64,000 bases of DNA from Candidatus Pelagibacter ubique HIMB140 (GTDB lineage Bacteria; Pseudomonadota; Alphaproteobacteria; Pelagibacterales; Pelagibacteraceae). Positions 35,433-44,272 of this stretch are shown in pieces. The DNA is taken from the NCBI RefSeq assembly GCF_025558165.1, contig NZ_LAMZ01000001.1, positions 1,373,931 through 1,437,930 on the forward strand, in the 5' to 3' direction. The notes beneath the pieces were generated by a model. That model saw only the letters and a program-made list of their open reading frames with translations. It ran no database searches and was not told where the DNA came from. A program made the translations under genes and the position numbers. Numbering within the stretch: position 1 is the first letter of the stretch; every line of letters starts with the position of its first letter.

Positions 35433-36184
35433 GTAATATTTTTGTAGATGATAAAGGTGAAGGTTTTCCATTTGTTTTAGTACATGGATATTTAGGCTCC
35501 TCAGAGATGTGGTGCTTTCAAAAAGATTACTTTTCAAAAAATTTTAGAGTTATTGCACCAGCACTTCCTGGTTTTGGTGAAAGTCATAGTGCACAATCAT
35601 TAAATTCTATTAATGCGATGGCAAAAAAAATCATTGAAATACTAGATGAAAAAAAAATCGAAAAATTTAATTTAATTGGACATTCAATGGGTGGAATGAT
35701 TGTTCAAGAAATAACAAAATTAATTGGTGATAGAGTTAATAAATTAATCTGTTTTGCAACAGGATCTATTGGAGATATCCCCGGTAGATTTGAAACCATG
35801 GACGAAACAAGAGAGAAACTTAAGAAAGAGGGTGCTGAAGTATCATTTTCAAGAGTTCCACCTAAATGGTTTGTAAAAGGGGATAAAGATAAAAATTATT
35901 TTTTATGTGCTAATGCAGTTAAAAATGTTTCATTAGAAACTGCTGATAACGCCTTGCTTGCAATGAAAAATTGGAGAGGTATTGATAATTTAAAAAACAT
36001 TAAAAATGACACCTTAATTATATGGGGTGATAAAGACATCTCCTACAATTTTCAACAAGTCGACACGTTAAATAAAAATATTAAAAATAGTAGACTAGAA
36101 ATATTTGAAAATTGCAGTCACAATGTTCACTTAGAAGAACCAGATAGATTTAATAATCTGGTAAATGATTTTATCTCAGAATAA
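35429..36184 (+). CDS. Alpha/beta hydrolase
   Basis: A 251-residue alpha/beta-hydrolase-fold protein. The oxyanion segment is LVHGYLGSSEMW (17-28), the nucleophile S86 in the elbow GHSMGG, the acid Asp probably in IIWGDKDISYNF and the catalytic His in CSHNVHLEEPDRF. It hydrolyses an ester, lactone or C-C bond of unknown identity. Its ATG overlaps the LysE-family stop by 4 bases, and its end overlaps the convergent HAD-like gene by 14 bases. Confidence 0.82.
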   Translation: MSNIFVDDKGEGFPFVLVHGYLGSSEMWCFQKDYFSKNFRVIAPALPGFGESHSAQSLNSINAMAKKIIEILDEKKIEKFNLIGHSMGGMIVQEITKLIGDRVNKLICFATGSIGDIPGRFETMDETREKLKKEGAEVSFSRVPPKWFVKGDKDKNYFLCANAVKNVSLETADNALLAMKNWRGIDNLKNIKNDTLIIWGDKDISYNFQQVDTLNKNIKNSRLEIFENCSHNVHLEEPDRFNNLVNDFISE

Positions 36185-36836
36185 TATTTTTATTTAATTT
36201 CTCTAATTTTTTAAAAGCGTTCTTAAACTTTTTGTTTAAGTGAAACTTTCCTGGAAAAATGATGCATTTAATTTTTGCATTAATTGCTGAATTCAAACTT
36301 TCTTGAGAATCCTCAATAGCTAAACATTCCCTAGGTTTTAATTTAAGCTTTTTTAATGCAAGAAGGTATATGTCTGGTTTTGGTTTTAAATTTTTAACCA
36401 ATTTTGAATTTCCAATAAAGTCAAAGTTTTTTTGACTAATTGATTTTCTTAATGAGAAAAGAATAGAATTAATATTATTTTTTGAGGTAGAGGTTACAAA
36501 AGCTAATTTAATTTTTTCTTTATTACAAAGATTAATTATATTTTTAACACCTGGTCTTAATTTAAAATGATTTTTCTTTAAGTAATTATTGAATAGTTTA
36601 GTTTTTAAATCTCTTAATTGCTTAGCATTAACTTTAATACCTTTTGTTCTTGCATATTCTGTTATTCTATCTTTACCACCTGATTTGTTTAGAAGTTTGA
36701 TATATTCTTTTTTAGTCCAATACCAATCCAATCCTTTTTTTTTAAAAGCTTCATTAAAGGATTTTCTCTGAATTTCTGATGTTTCAACAAGGGTTCCAAT
36801 AGAACCGAATAACAAAGCTTTGTAATATTTCTTCAA
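36171..36836 (-). CDS. HAD-superfamily (CbbY/beta-phosphoglucomutase-like) protein lacking the catalytic aspartates
   Basis: About 221 residues if translation begins at a TTG that overlaps the upstream permease stop as TTGA; a longer frame runs back into the permease gene and is unlikely. Motif I, normally DxDGT, reads G11-S-I-G-T (ALLFGSIGTLVETSE), so both nucleophile and general acid/base Asp are missing. Motif II (FVTSTSKN), motif III Lys (KPKPDIYLLAL) and motif IV (AIEDSQES) remain. It is therefore either inactive as a phosphatase, regulatory, or uses different chemistry. It ends a sugar ABC operon, where CbbY-type proteins are common. Confidence 0.75.
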   Translation of the reverse strand: MKKYYKALLFGSIGTLVETSEIQRKSFNEAFKKKGLDWYWTKKEYIKLLNKSGGKDRITEYARTKGIKVNAKQLRDLKTKLFNNYLKKNHFKLRPGVKNIINLCNKEKIKLAFVTSTSKNNINSILFSLRKSISQKNFDFIGNSKLVKNLKPKPDIYLLALKKLKLKPRECLAIEDSQESLNSAINAKIKCIIFPGKFHLNKKFKNAFKKLEKLNKNIILR

Positions 36837-37714
36837 CCTTTTACAGCTCCAGTAGTTAAACCACTGATAACTTGTCTCTGGAAGAACATGACCAACATAA
36901 ATAATGGTGCCGTTGCAGAAACTACTGCTGAAACTGCCCACATTAGATTACCCTCATGTTGGTTAGTTCCTAAATAACTTTGTATCTTTGGAACCATTGT
37001 ATGATTTTCTTGATTAAGTAGTAAAGCCGTTACAGTGAAATCATTGTAAGCAAGCATTAAACTAAATAATCCAGCAGTAATAACTCCAGGCCACATCACT
37101 GGCATTATGATATGTCTAAATGCTTGAAAATATGAACATCCATCAATCAACGCACTTTCATCAAGCTCTTTTGGAATTGTTTTAAAGAATGAATAGAGTA
37201 ACCATAAAGTAAATGGTTGATTAATAGCAACTAAAACAACAATAGTTGTTGGTAGTATGCCCCATATTTGTAATTCAAAAAATGGAAATAGATAACCCGA
37301 GACTAGAGTTATATGTGGCATAGCTCTAAAGATTAAAGCTGCCATTAAAATCCAAAATGCATATTTCTCAGTTGATCTTGAAAGAGCGTACGCTCCTAAA
37401 GTTCCCAAAAACAATGAAATACTAACAACAAACACAGTAACAATAATGGTATTTTTGGATGCTTTCCAAAATTCACCCTCAAACCATGCTTCATGATATG
37501 CATTTGTTGTAAATTTTTCTCCAGTTTCAATTAAAGTGTTGAATGCAGAAACAGCGTACCACCAATCTGACCTTGAGAAAAAATCTGCTCTTACTTTAAA
37601 TGATCCCCAAAAAGTCCAGATGAATGGAAAGCATGCAACTAACAACCAAGAAATAATGAATATGGTATTAAATGTTTTTAAAGTATTTGATTTTTTATCT
37701 AAACCGTAATCCAT
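36833..37714 (-). CDS. Sugar ABC transporter permease (CUT1, MalG type)
   Basis: A 293-residue membrane protein with six helices and the permease EAA loop ELDESALIDGCSYFQAFRHIIMPVMWPG near the middle-to-C-terminal part. The last residues, GAVKG, are the usual end of MalG-like proteins. It works with the MalF-type permease 2 bases upstream and the binding protein at the head of the operon to import a carbohydrate or polyol. No ATPase gene is in the operon. Confidence 0.88.
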   Translation of the reverse strand: MDYGLDKKSNTLKTFNTIFIISWLLVACFPFIWTFWGSFKVRADFFSRSDWWYAVSAFNTLIETGEKFTTNAYHEAWFEGEFWKASKNTIIVTVFVVSISLFLGTLGAYALSRSTEKYAFWILMAALIFRAMPHITLVSGYLFPFFELQIWGILPTTIVVLVAINQPFTLWLLYSFFKTIPKELDESALIDGCSYFQAFRHIIMPVMWPGVITAGLFSLMLAYNDFTVTALLLNQENHTMVPKIQSYLGTNQHEGNLMWAVSAVVSATAPLFMLVMFFQRQVISGLTTGAVKG

Positions 37715-37716
37715 AT

Positions 37717-38745
37717 TTATCTCGCAGTTTTAAATTCTTTCCATGTTCTAACTAATACAGGGGCAAGCAAAATAGCTATTCCGATGATTGTCATCATTGA
37801 TGTCGCTGCAGCAGAACCAAATAAAATCACTTCTTCATTTACCAGGTTATCGTAAATTAACCATGAAAGAGATTGCGCACTACCTTCAGCACTAAAACCT
37901 ATAATTGGTTCAAATACTCTAAAATTGTCCATTAATGAAATTAATGCAACAAATGTTACCACTGGGTAAATATGAGGGAGCACAATATGTTTAATTCTCT
38001 GAAATCTAGAAGCACCATCAATAATTGCAGCTTCAATTGGTTCTTGAGGAACTGTTTGAAGCGCAGCATAGAAAACTACAAATGCAAAAGGGGAGTGATG
38101 CCAAATTCCATATATAATAATTGTTATCCACGTGAGGGTTTTAGAGGATTTCAAAGACAAATATGGATCATTCATTAAATTTTGAATATTAGCTCCAATT
38201 ATTCCTTGAGAGTCTATCATCCAGAATAATACTAACGACCCAACTAATGGAGTTACAATCATTGGCAAAATAGTACCAAAAATTAAAGGACCTCTAATTT
38301 TTCTTGAGATTGCGTTTAAACTCAAAGCTATAATAAAACCTAATAACAAAACATTTGGAGTTACAAATATACAATAAGTTAATGTAAAGATTAGCGCTTT
38401 ATAAAATGGTAGATTGGTTACTTGATCAACAAATTCACCAAAAGTTTCTGTTTCATTCCAAAATTTTTTTATTTCCTCTGTTGCTAAATGGTTTCTATCT
38501 ATATACGTCCCAAAACCATTAAATTTCCCCAAAGGTTTTGCTTCTCTAATTTTAGTAGTTGCTTCATTGTCGACTACAATTGAAACAGTACAGCCAAATG
38601 GATCACATTTTTTAACTTCTTTAACTACTTGATCATGCTGAGCATAAAAGGATTGAACTCCAGTAGAAATGATAGGAAGCCCAATAAATAGGACCATTGC
38701 TAATCCTGTTGGTAAAAAAAACCAAAAAAAAGTTTTATTAGGCAT
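37717..38745 (-). CDS. Sugar ABC transporter permease (CUT1, MalF/UgpA type)
   Basis: A 342-residue membrane protein with a first helix, a periplasmic stretch of about 90 residues carrying two cysteines (KKCDPFGCTVSIVVD), then five helices. The EAA loop is PIEAAIIDGASRFQRIKHIVLPHIYPV. It pairs with the MalG-type permease. The two cysteines in the loop may form a disulfide. It starts 48 bases after the binding-protein gene, separated by a hairpin. Confidence 0.87.
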   Translation of the reverse strand: MPNKTFFWFFLPTGLAMVLFIGLPIISTGVQSFYAQHDQVVKEVKKCDPFGCTVSIVVDNEATTKIREAKPLGKFNGFGTYIDRNHLATEEIKKFWNETETFGEFVDQVTNLPFYKALIFTLTYCIFVTPNVLLLGFIIALSLNAISRKIRGPLIFGTILPMIVTPLVGSLVLFWMIDSQGIIGANIQNLMNDPYLSLKSSKTLTWITIIIYGIWHHSPFAFVVFYAALQTVPQEPIEAAIIDGASRFQRIKHIVLPHIYPVVTFVALISLMDNFRVFEPIIGFSAEGSAQSLSWLIYDNLVNEEVILFGSAAATSMMTIIGIAILLAPVLVRTWKEFKTAR

Positions 38746-38758
38746 GAAAATTTTAGTT

Positions 38759-38781
38759 AAGTGGGGATCAAGTCCCCACTT
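38759..38781 (-). terminator. Hairpin between sugar-binding-protein gene and permease genes
   Basis: AAGTGGGGA and TCCCCACTT form a perfect 9-bp stem with a 5-base loop, 12 bases past the binding-protein stop on the minus strand. There is no long U tract, so it probably attenuates or stabilises rather than ends transcription. Confidence 0.6.
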
Positions 38782-38793
38782 AAAGATTAGATT

Positions 38794-40014
38794 TTATAGA
38801 AAGCCTTGTTCTTTAGCTTTACTAGTGTAAGCAGCCTCAACATCTTTCAATGCTTGTTCAGCTGACTCTTTACCTTGTAAAAACTCAACAATCTCACTTC
38901 CTAATGCACCATGCATTAAACCCATTTGTGGTAACATTGGATATGGTTTTGCACCCATTTTTACAGCTTCAATTACACCAATAGATTTTGGTCCTGGAAC
39001 AAATCCTTCTACTAACCAAACAGCTTGGTCAGCAGCATCAGCAACCATTTTCTTGTTTGATGCAGCGTGCGCTAAAGCTCTAAATGTTGCTTCAGCATCA
39101 GCATCAGGTCTATTTTTTGCAAGTGTGAAACCATCCCACCATAAAGTTGCAGCTGGGATATTTCCGCCAGCAACAGTAGCTGGACCTGTTAGTTTTGTAG
39201 CTTTAGTAATATTAGCATCACCTTCATCATCTAAAAGTGTACCTGATCTAGAAGCCCATAATGTCATTAAAGCAACATTTCCAGCTTCCCATTCAACTTT
39301 AATAGCTTCACTATCATGTGTTAAATAATCTGGGTTACTTAATTCAGATAATTTTTTTAGCATGTTTAAAGTAGCAACACCTTTTGCATTATTTACATTT
39401 GGTTCTGCACTTCCAGACTTAAAGAATTCACCACCATGACCAATGTACATGTTCACAAACTCTTCTGCTAAGTTCCAACCTGCTTTGTAAGCAGCAGCAT
39501 ATGGATATTGCATTTTTCCTGAAGCTCTAATTTTTTCAGAAGCAGCAACTACCTCTTCATATGTTTTTGGAACAGCTATACCAAGATCTTTTAAAACGTC
39601 TTCTCTATAGTATAAGTGTTGAGTGTTAGCCATAAATGCTACAGCCATTACTTTTCCATCAATTGTGATCAATTGAGAGTCTTGAATTCCTTTTCCATAT
39701 TTTTTAACAAGATCATCTAAAGGTCTTATTAAGTCTTGGTTCATTAAAGGAACGATTGAACTGTTTGCTGCAATTCTAGCTGAAAATTCAGATGGATTTG
39801 CAGTAAGAGCTGGCACTGCGATTTTATTGTGCTCAGATGAATGAGTCACTTTAAAATCTGCACTTCCTTTACATTGTTTAGAAGTTTCAACGAAAGTTCT
39901 TAATGCAGGAAAATCATTAGCCAAAATATTTATTGAACCACTTTTAATGTTACAATCTGCATAAGCAGAAGTTCCAAAAAGTAAAAACAATAAAGTAACT
40001 AGTATTTTTCTCAT
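38794..40014 (-). CDS. Sugar ABC transporter substrate-binding protein (family 1)
   Basis: A 406-residue periplasmic protein with signal peptide (MRKILVTLLFLLFGTSAYA, cleavage before DCNIKSG). The body has the family 1 binding-protein layout: the AFMANTQHLYYREDVLKDLGI block, PKTYEEVVAASEKI, and WEAGNVALMTLWASRSG. It collects a sugar or polyol for the two permeases downstream. The AGAGAGAAAA leader supplies a ribosome site. It heads the operon. Confidence 0.85.
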   Translation of the reverse strand: MRKILVTLLFLLFGTSAYADCNIKSGSINILANDFPALRTFVETSKQCKGSADFKVTHSSEHNKIAVPALTANPSEFSARIAANSSIVPLMNQDLIRPLDDLVKKYGKGIQDSQLITIDGKVMAVAFMANTQHLYYREDVLKDLGIAVPKTYEEVVAASEKIRASGKMQYPYAAAYKAGWNLAEEFVNMYIGHGGEFFKSGSAEPNVNNAKGVATLNMLKKLSELSNPDYLTHDSEAIKVEWEAGNVALMTLWASRSGTLLDDEGDANITKATKLTGPATVAGGNIPAATLWWDGFTLAKNRPDADAEATFRALAHAASNKKMVADAADQAVWLVEGFVPGPKSIGVIEAVKMGAKPYPMLPQMGLMHGALGSEIVEFLQGKESAEQALKDVEAAYTSKAKEQGFL

Positions 40015-40099
40015 ATGTTTTCTCTCTTTATATTTATTGTTAAATTATAATTTAAGTTCAAAAACTATATCTATTAGGAAGTTTAAATTAAAGAGGAAA

Positions 40100-41227
40100 T
40101 TAAATCACTTTTGACGCAAGTTCTGCGCCAAGTACCAAAGACTCTAGCTTCTTATAAACAATATTTTCATCAACATTTCCAAAGCCCGCAAAGGTACTAA
40201 AACCACAATCTGTTCCAGCAACCAGTTGATCTTTCTCAACAACTTTTGAATAGGTTACAATTCTATTTTTTACAACCTCGGGATGTTCAACAAAGTTTGT
40301 TGTTGAGTCGATTACCCCAGGAGCAATTATTTTGTCATTTGGGATTTTTAAATTTTCAAAAATTTGCCACTCATGAGAATGTCTTGGATTTGACGACTCA
40401 ATTAAGTATGTTTGTATATTAGCCTTTAAAGCTATAGGCATAATTTTTTCTAGCGCAATGTCATGTAAATGAGGTCCTTCATAATTACCCCAGCAAATGT
40501 GCATTCTTATTTTGGAGCTATCTATATTACTAATAGCGTTATTTAAACATTCTATTTGTTTTTCTGCTCTTATTAAAAATTCTTCTTCTGATAAATCTTT
40601 AAAAGTCATGTGTCTTGCAAGAGCTAAATCTGGACAATCTAACTGAAGTTTTAATCCATTTGATGTAATTTCTTCATATTCATCTTTCATCAGGTTAGAT
40701 AAATTTTCTAAATATTCATCATCATTTTTATAAAATTTATTGGGTAAGAAAGCTGAAATAACTCCTGGCGAAGCAGCATTCATAAACGCATCTTTATGAT
40801 TATTTTTTTCTAAAGCTTGTTTAAAATTATTTATATCTTTTGTTAGAGAAGTTTTGTCTTTAATTTTTAACTCACTTGTACAACAAGGTCTTGTGTAAGT
40901 AGGAGTGCCACCTGTTCTTGCAATTCTTTCTTTAAAAGATGGAAAGTCATCTAAATCTTTTGGTGCTTTTCTTTCACTCTCTCCTGAAAAGCCATCAATT
41001 CTATCTTTAACATAAGTTGCATAGCTAATCTTAGACATTTCACCGTCACTAATAAAGTCAATTCCAACTTCTTTTTGTTTTTTAACAATATTATCTACAT
41101 CTCTTTGAACAATTTCATCAAATTGATTTAAATCTATTTTTTCTTTTTGATCTTTTTTAAATAAAAGATCAGATAATTCATTTGATCTTGGTAAACTTCC
41201 CACATGTGTTGTTTTAATTTTACTCAT
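40100..41227 (-). CDS. MetE C-terminal-like (core-MetE) cobalamin-independent methyltransferase
   Basis: A 375-residue TIM-barrel protein corresponding only to the catalytic C-terminal half of MetE, which is normally about 750 residues. Zn ligands are recognisable: H243-I-C245 (MHICWGN), E277 (LIESSN) and C341 (GTDCGF), matching H641/C643/E665/C726 of E. coli MetE. The start KTTHVGSLPRS is also typical. Such short forms transfer methyl groups between thiols and varied donors. It is the last gene of a three-gene run with tandem NTF2 and double cupin proteins, so an unusual methyl donor is plausible. Confidence 0.8.
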   Translation of the reverse strand: MSKIKTTHVGSLPRSNELSDLLFKKDQKEKIDLNQFDEIVQRDVDNIVKKQKEVGIDFISDGEMSKISYATYVKDRIDGFSGESERKAPKDLDDFPSFKERIARTGGTPTYTRPCCTSELKIKDKTSLTKDINNFKQALEKNNHKDAFMNAASPGVISAFLPNKFYKNDDEYLENLSNLMKDEYEEITSNGLKLQLDCPDLALARHMTFKDLSEEEFLIRAEKQIECLNNAISNIDSSKIRMHICWGNYEGPHLHDIALEKIMPIALKANIQTYLIESSNPRHSHEWQIFENLKIPNDKIIAPGVIDSTTNFVEHPEVVKNRIVTYSKVVEKDQLVAGTDCGFSTFAGFGNVDENIVYKKLESLVLGAELASKVI

Positions 41228-41230
41228 AAT

Positions 41231-42193
41231 TTATTTCATTAAAATTTGTTTCCAAATTGCAACCTCATCAAACAAAACCCATTCTCTTATAACATTTCCA
41301 TCAATTATTTCTGCATGGTTTATACCCATTATAAAAATATTTTTATTTGATTTTTCTCCAAATTCTTTAGTATCTTTTGAATGATTACCTTGCAGAAACC
41401 ATCGTATTGATGCTTTAGGATTTTTATCTGCTTCTTCTAAATAACCAATATGCTCAACAGAAAACTTCATATCACTCAAAGTATTTTTTAAAGCATTCCA
41501 AAATTTGATTATATCTTCTCTCCCATGTCCGATTTTGTTTCCAGGCCAATAAATGGTTGCAGCTCTTGCATAGTCAGAAAAATCATAATCATCTTTAAAG
41601 ATATTTTTTAATATTTTGGAGTATTTACTTCCAGCAGAATCATCAGGTACAACGCCTTGTTTGTAATCTGAATTCATCTCAGAATTTGAATTAAATAATT
41701 GTTTTGCTTTTTCAACGCCGCCTTCTTTATCTATAAGCATTTGAGCGAAATCTTTTGGTGTAAATCCTATTTGTCTTACCATTGCTCCTTGATCACGAAC
41801 AATCCATTCATCATAGACTTGATTATTTTTGCATGCACAATCAGCAATTACCCTATAATAAATATCTTTATCAGTTGGTTTGCCGTATGAACCATCACCA
41901 AGATGTGTTCCTTTACTTAAAATTCTATGAGATGAATGATAACCGATATCATCATTTCCATTCCAAATCACATCTTCTCCAAGCAATTGTCTGTTAGGAA
42001 ATTCTTTTAAGGTCGCATAAGTTGCATCAATTACAGGTTTATTTCCATACGTGACACCAAAAGGTGATCTAACTGGAATATTGTCGCTATAAAATTGACC
42101 AATAGACTCAACATCTTTATTTTCCCAAATTTGTTTAGTTATTTTTAGTATGTAATCAGGAAAGTTTTTATATTTTGGATCAAAACCTTTCAT
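41231..42193 (-). CDS. Tandem NTF2-like (SnoaL) two-domain protein
   Basis: About 320 residues from the ATG at 42193, which overlaps the upstream stop as TAATG. Two NTF2-like domains are visible: residues about 10-145 (IWENKDVESIGQFYSDNIPVRSPFGVTYG, DEWIVRDQGAMVRQIGF) and 185-320 (IFKDDYDFSDYARAATIYWPGNKIGHGREDIIKFW, GNVIREWVLFDEVAIWKQI). Several His/Trp/Asp side chains could line the cavities. Fused SnoaL pairs are uncharacterised. A second tandem-NTF2 protein is encoded divergently at 43187, suggesting a pair acting on related substrates. Confidence 0.7.
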   Translation of the reverse strand: MKGFDPKYKNFPDYILKITKQIWENKDVESIGQFYSDNIPVRSPFGVTYGNKPVIDATYATLKEFPNRQLLGEDVIWNGNDDIGYHSSHRILSKGTHLGDGSYGKPTDKDIYYRVIADCACKNNQVYDEWIVRDQGAMVRQIGFTPKDFAQMLIDKEGGVEKAKQLFNSNSEMNSDYKQGVVPDDSAGSKYSKILKNIFKDDYDFSDYARAATIYWPGNKIGHGREDIIKFWNALKNTLSDMKFSVEHIGYLEEADKNPKASIRWFLQGNHSKDTKEFGEKSNKNIFIMGINHAEIIDGNVIREWVLFDEVAIWKQILMK

Positions 42194-43137
42194 TAGATTT
42201 GAGTTACACAATTTAAGTAACATTCCTCATTTTCATCTATTTTAATATTAACGTTTGAATTAATTGGAATAGAGATTGTATCTTTAGCATTTAAAACACA
42301 CTGAAAATCATCAATCATTATTTCCCATTTTCCAGTTCTTGAGAACATTATTGTAGGTTTTTCAAATTTTAAATTAGTTATATGACCTTTGCTGGATTTT
42401 AAAATTGAAAGATTAAATCCGGTATCTTGATTTATTACTGGAGAGAACTCTTTTTTTTCAAATTTGTTTCCAAGAATTTGAATTAAATTAACATTCTCAT
42501 TGAGTTTGTTTTCATGTTTTGAATTTTCATTACTTTTACATATAAACTTTTCTAGTTGATCCAATTTATAGTTATCAAATTTTTTTATTTCCTCTTGAGA
42601 AATAGGCTCGAGAATTGTTTTTCCGTCTGGAATTTGATTAACAGATAAATCAATTAATGAATTATCATTTAATAGTGCCATACCAGTTTTTTTTGCTTTT
42701 TCTAAAACACTTGGAACCCAAGTTATTATTCCAGGATCATCTCCACCTAAAACAACAAAAATTAATCCTTCTTCGTCACCTGCGTTTTCAAATGCTCTAA
42801 ACATGTTAGTTGGCATTGAAATTATGTCACCAGCATTCAAAATTGTTTCATCTTTTCCTTCTGCTCCCCAATAAAATCTCCATCTACCAGAATAAATAAC
42901 AAATACTTCTGCAGTTGTGTGACTATGTAGGCCTGAACCATTTTGGGGAAGTGCTGACACAGCGCCTAAATTAAAACTATGAGGCATAGCAATTTTTATA
43001 AATTGTTTGCTATCTTCAGCTACACCAGGTCCAACTATAGAATAATTTTTTCTTTCTTTGTGACCTTCAAGTTTACCTTCTACAAAGGGCAGGGTACTTG
43101 GAACCAGCTCATTAAATTTTGCTAACCTATTTTCCAT
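42193..43137 (-). CDS. Two-domain (bicupin) protein
   Basis: About 314 residues from the ATG at 43137; a longer frame to 43269 would overlap the divergent gene and lacks sense. Cupin 1 (about residues 40-140) has the canonical metal motif GSGLHSHTTAEVFVIYSGRWRF with H, H, E, and ...AGDIISMPTNMFRAFEN. The second domain (about 220-314) is weaker (KPTIMFSRTGKWEIMI, LNAKDTISIPINSNV) without clear His ligands. Possible roles are a metal-dependent dioxygenase, isomerase or sensor. It is the first gene of the minus-strand group. Confidence 0.75.
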   Translation of the reverse strand: MENRLAKFNELVPSTLPFVEGKLEGHKERKNYSIVGPGVAEDSKQFIKIAMPHSFNLGAVSALPQNGSGLHSHTTAEVFVIYSGRWRFYWGAEGKDETILNAGDIISMPTNMFRAFENAGDEEGLIFVVLGGDDPGIITWVPSVLEKAKKTGMALLNDNSLIDLSVNQIPDGKTILEPISQEEIKKFDNYKLDQLEKFICKSNENSKHENKLNENVNLIQILGNKFEKKEFSPVINQDTGFNLSILKSSKGHITNLKFEKPTIMFSRTGKWEIMIDDFQCVLNAKDTISIPINSNVNIKIDENEECYLNCVTQI

Positions 43138-43186
43138 ATGTTTTTCTAATTGAATTATGATATTAACCCTACTTAAATTATTATAA

Positions 43187-44272
43187 ATGCCAATACAACA
43201 ATTTGATACAGGTTTAAAAGAACAGCAAGGTGTAAAAAAATTAGAAATTACACCTGAAGAAAATTTCAATAATAAAACAAAAGTAAGAGGCTATTTAAAA
43301 ACAATTATAGAAGGTGGAATATCTAAATTAGATCAAAATATAGAAAATTATTTTGATAAAGATGTAAAAGTTAATTGTTTTCACCCTGTTAATGAATTTG
43401 AGGGTGCAAATACATTTAAAGAAAAATTTTGGCTACCTCTATTTGAAGCTTTTCCAGACATTGAGAGAAGAGAACAGATAGTCATTGGAGGTACATTTAG
43501 AGATAAAGTTCAAGTTGGATCAGTATCTATGCTTTCAGGCACATTCAAAAAACCTATTTTTGGAATTAAGCCAATTAATAAAATGGTAAATCTTAAATGC
43601 TGCGAAGTCCATGAATTGAAAAATGATAAAATTGTAGAGAGTTATATCTTAATTGATTTATTAGATTTGATATTTCAAACAGGAAAAAATCCAATTAAAC
43701 CTTCAAGAGGTTCAGAGGGAAATTGGCTAAATCCAATTAATACCGATGGTGTAAATTATTTTGAAAAAGATATGAAAGTTTCTGAAGCAAGTTTAGAACA
43801 ATCTTTAACGATGCAAAGAAGCTTGAACATAAAGCCAGAGTTGGAAACTAATTCAGACGAAGAATTAAAAGATAAATTAATTAATCATCCACAAAGTGAA
43901 TTCTGGCATGATAAAATGATATGGTATGGACCAAGTGGAATAGGTACTGGAAGAAACCTAGAGGGATTTGTTGATAACCATCAGTTACCATTTAGAAAAA
44001 CTTTTAAAGAAAGAAATTATTGGAAACTAGGACATTACTGTGAACTTGGTGATGGAAACTTTTCAATGACTGCTGGTTGGCATAGCATACAAGCAATTTA
44101 TGGATCAGATGACTGGTTAGGATACAAATCTAATAATCAAAACGTTACTATGAGAGTGATGGATTTTTACCATCACCACGAAGGTAAAATTAGAGAAAAT
44201 TGGGTGCCTATAGACTTAATACATATACTTAAGCAAATAGGAATTGATGTTTTAGAGTTAATTAAGGACTAA
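43187..44272 (+). CDS. Tandem NTF2-like (SnoaL) two-domain protein, divergent paralogue
   Basis: A 361-residue protein with two NTF2-like domains: about 30-165 (IIEGGISKLDQNIENYFDKDVKVNCFHPVNEFEG, VHELKNDKIVESYILIDLLDLI) and about 225-355 (MIWYGPSGIGTGRNLEGFVDNHQLPF, FYHHHEGKIRENWVPIDLIHIL). The pattern K-I-x-E-x-(W/Y) at each domain end is typical of SnoaL-like ester cyclases. It is divergent from the bicupin gene with only 49 bases between them. It may act with the other tandem-NTF2 protein. Function unknown. Confidence 0.7.
   Translation: MPIQQFDTGLKEQQGVKKLEITPEENFNNKTKVRGYLKTIIEGGISKLDQNIENYFDKDVKVNCFHPVNEFEGANTFKEKFWLPLFEAFPDIERREQIVIGGTFRDKVQVGSVSMLSGTFKKPIFGIKPINKMVNLKCCEVHELKNDKIVESYILIDLLDLIFQTGKNPIKPSRGSEGNWLNPINTDGVNYFEKDMKVSEASLEQSLTMQRSLNIKPELETNSDEELKDKLINHPQSEFWHDKMIWYGPSGIGTGRNLEGFVDNHQLPFRKTFKERNYWKLGHYCELGDGNFSMTAGWHSIQAIYGSDDWLGYKSNNQNVTMRVMDFYHHHEGKIRENWVPIDLIHILKQIGIDVLELIKD

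Noticed and set aside
36837..36941. N-terminal 35 residues of the longer HAD-like frame
   Set aside because: They are read out of frame from the permease gene (MGSFSSSFCNGT...), have no family likeness, and would create a 109-base overlap; the TTG at 36836 is preferred.
43138..43269. N-terminal 44-residue extension of the bicupin frame
   Set aside because: It overlaps the start of the divergent tandem-NTF2 gene; the cysteine-rich leader lacks any cupin feature and the ATG at 43137 fits the family.
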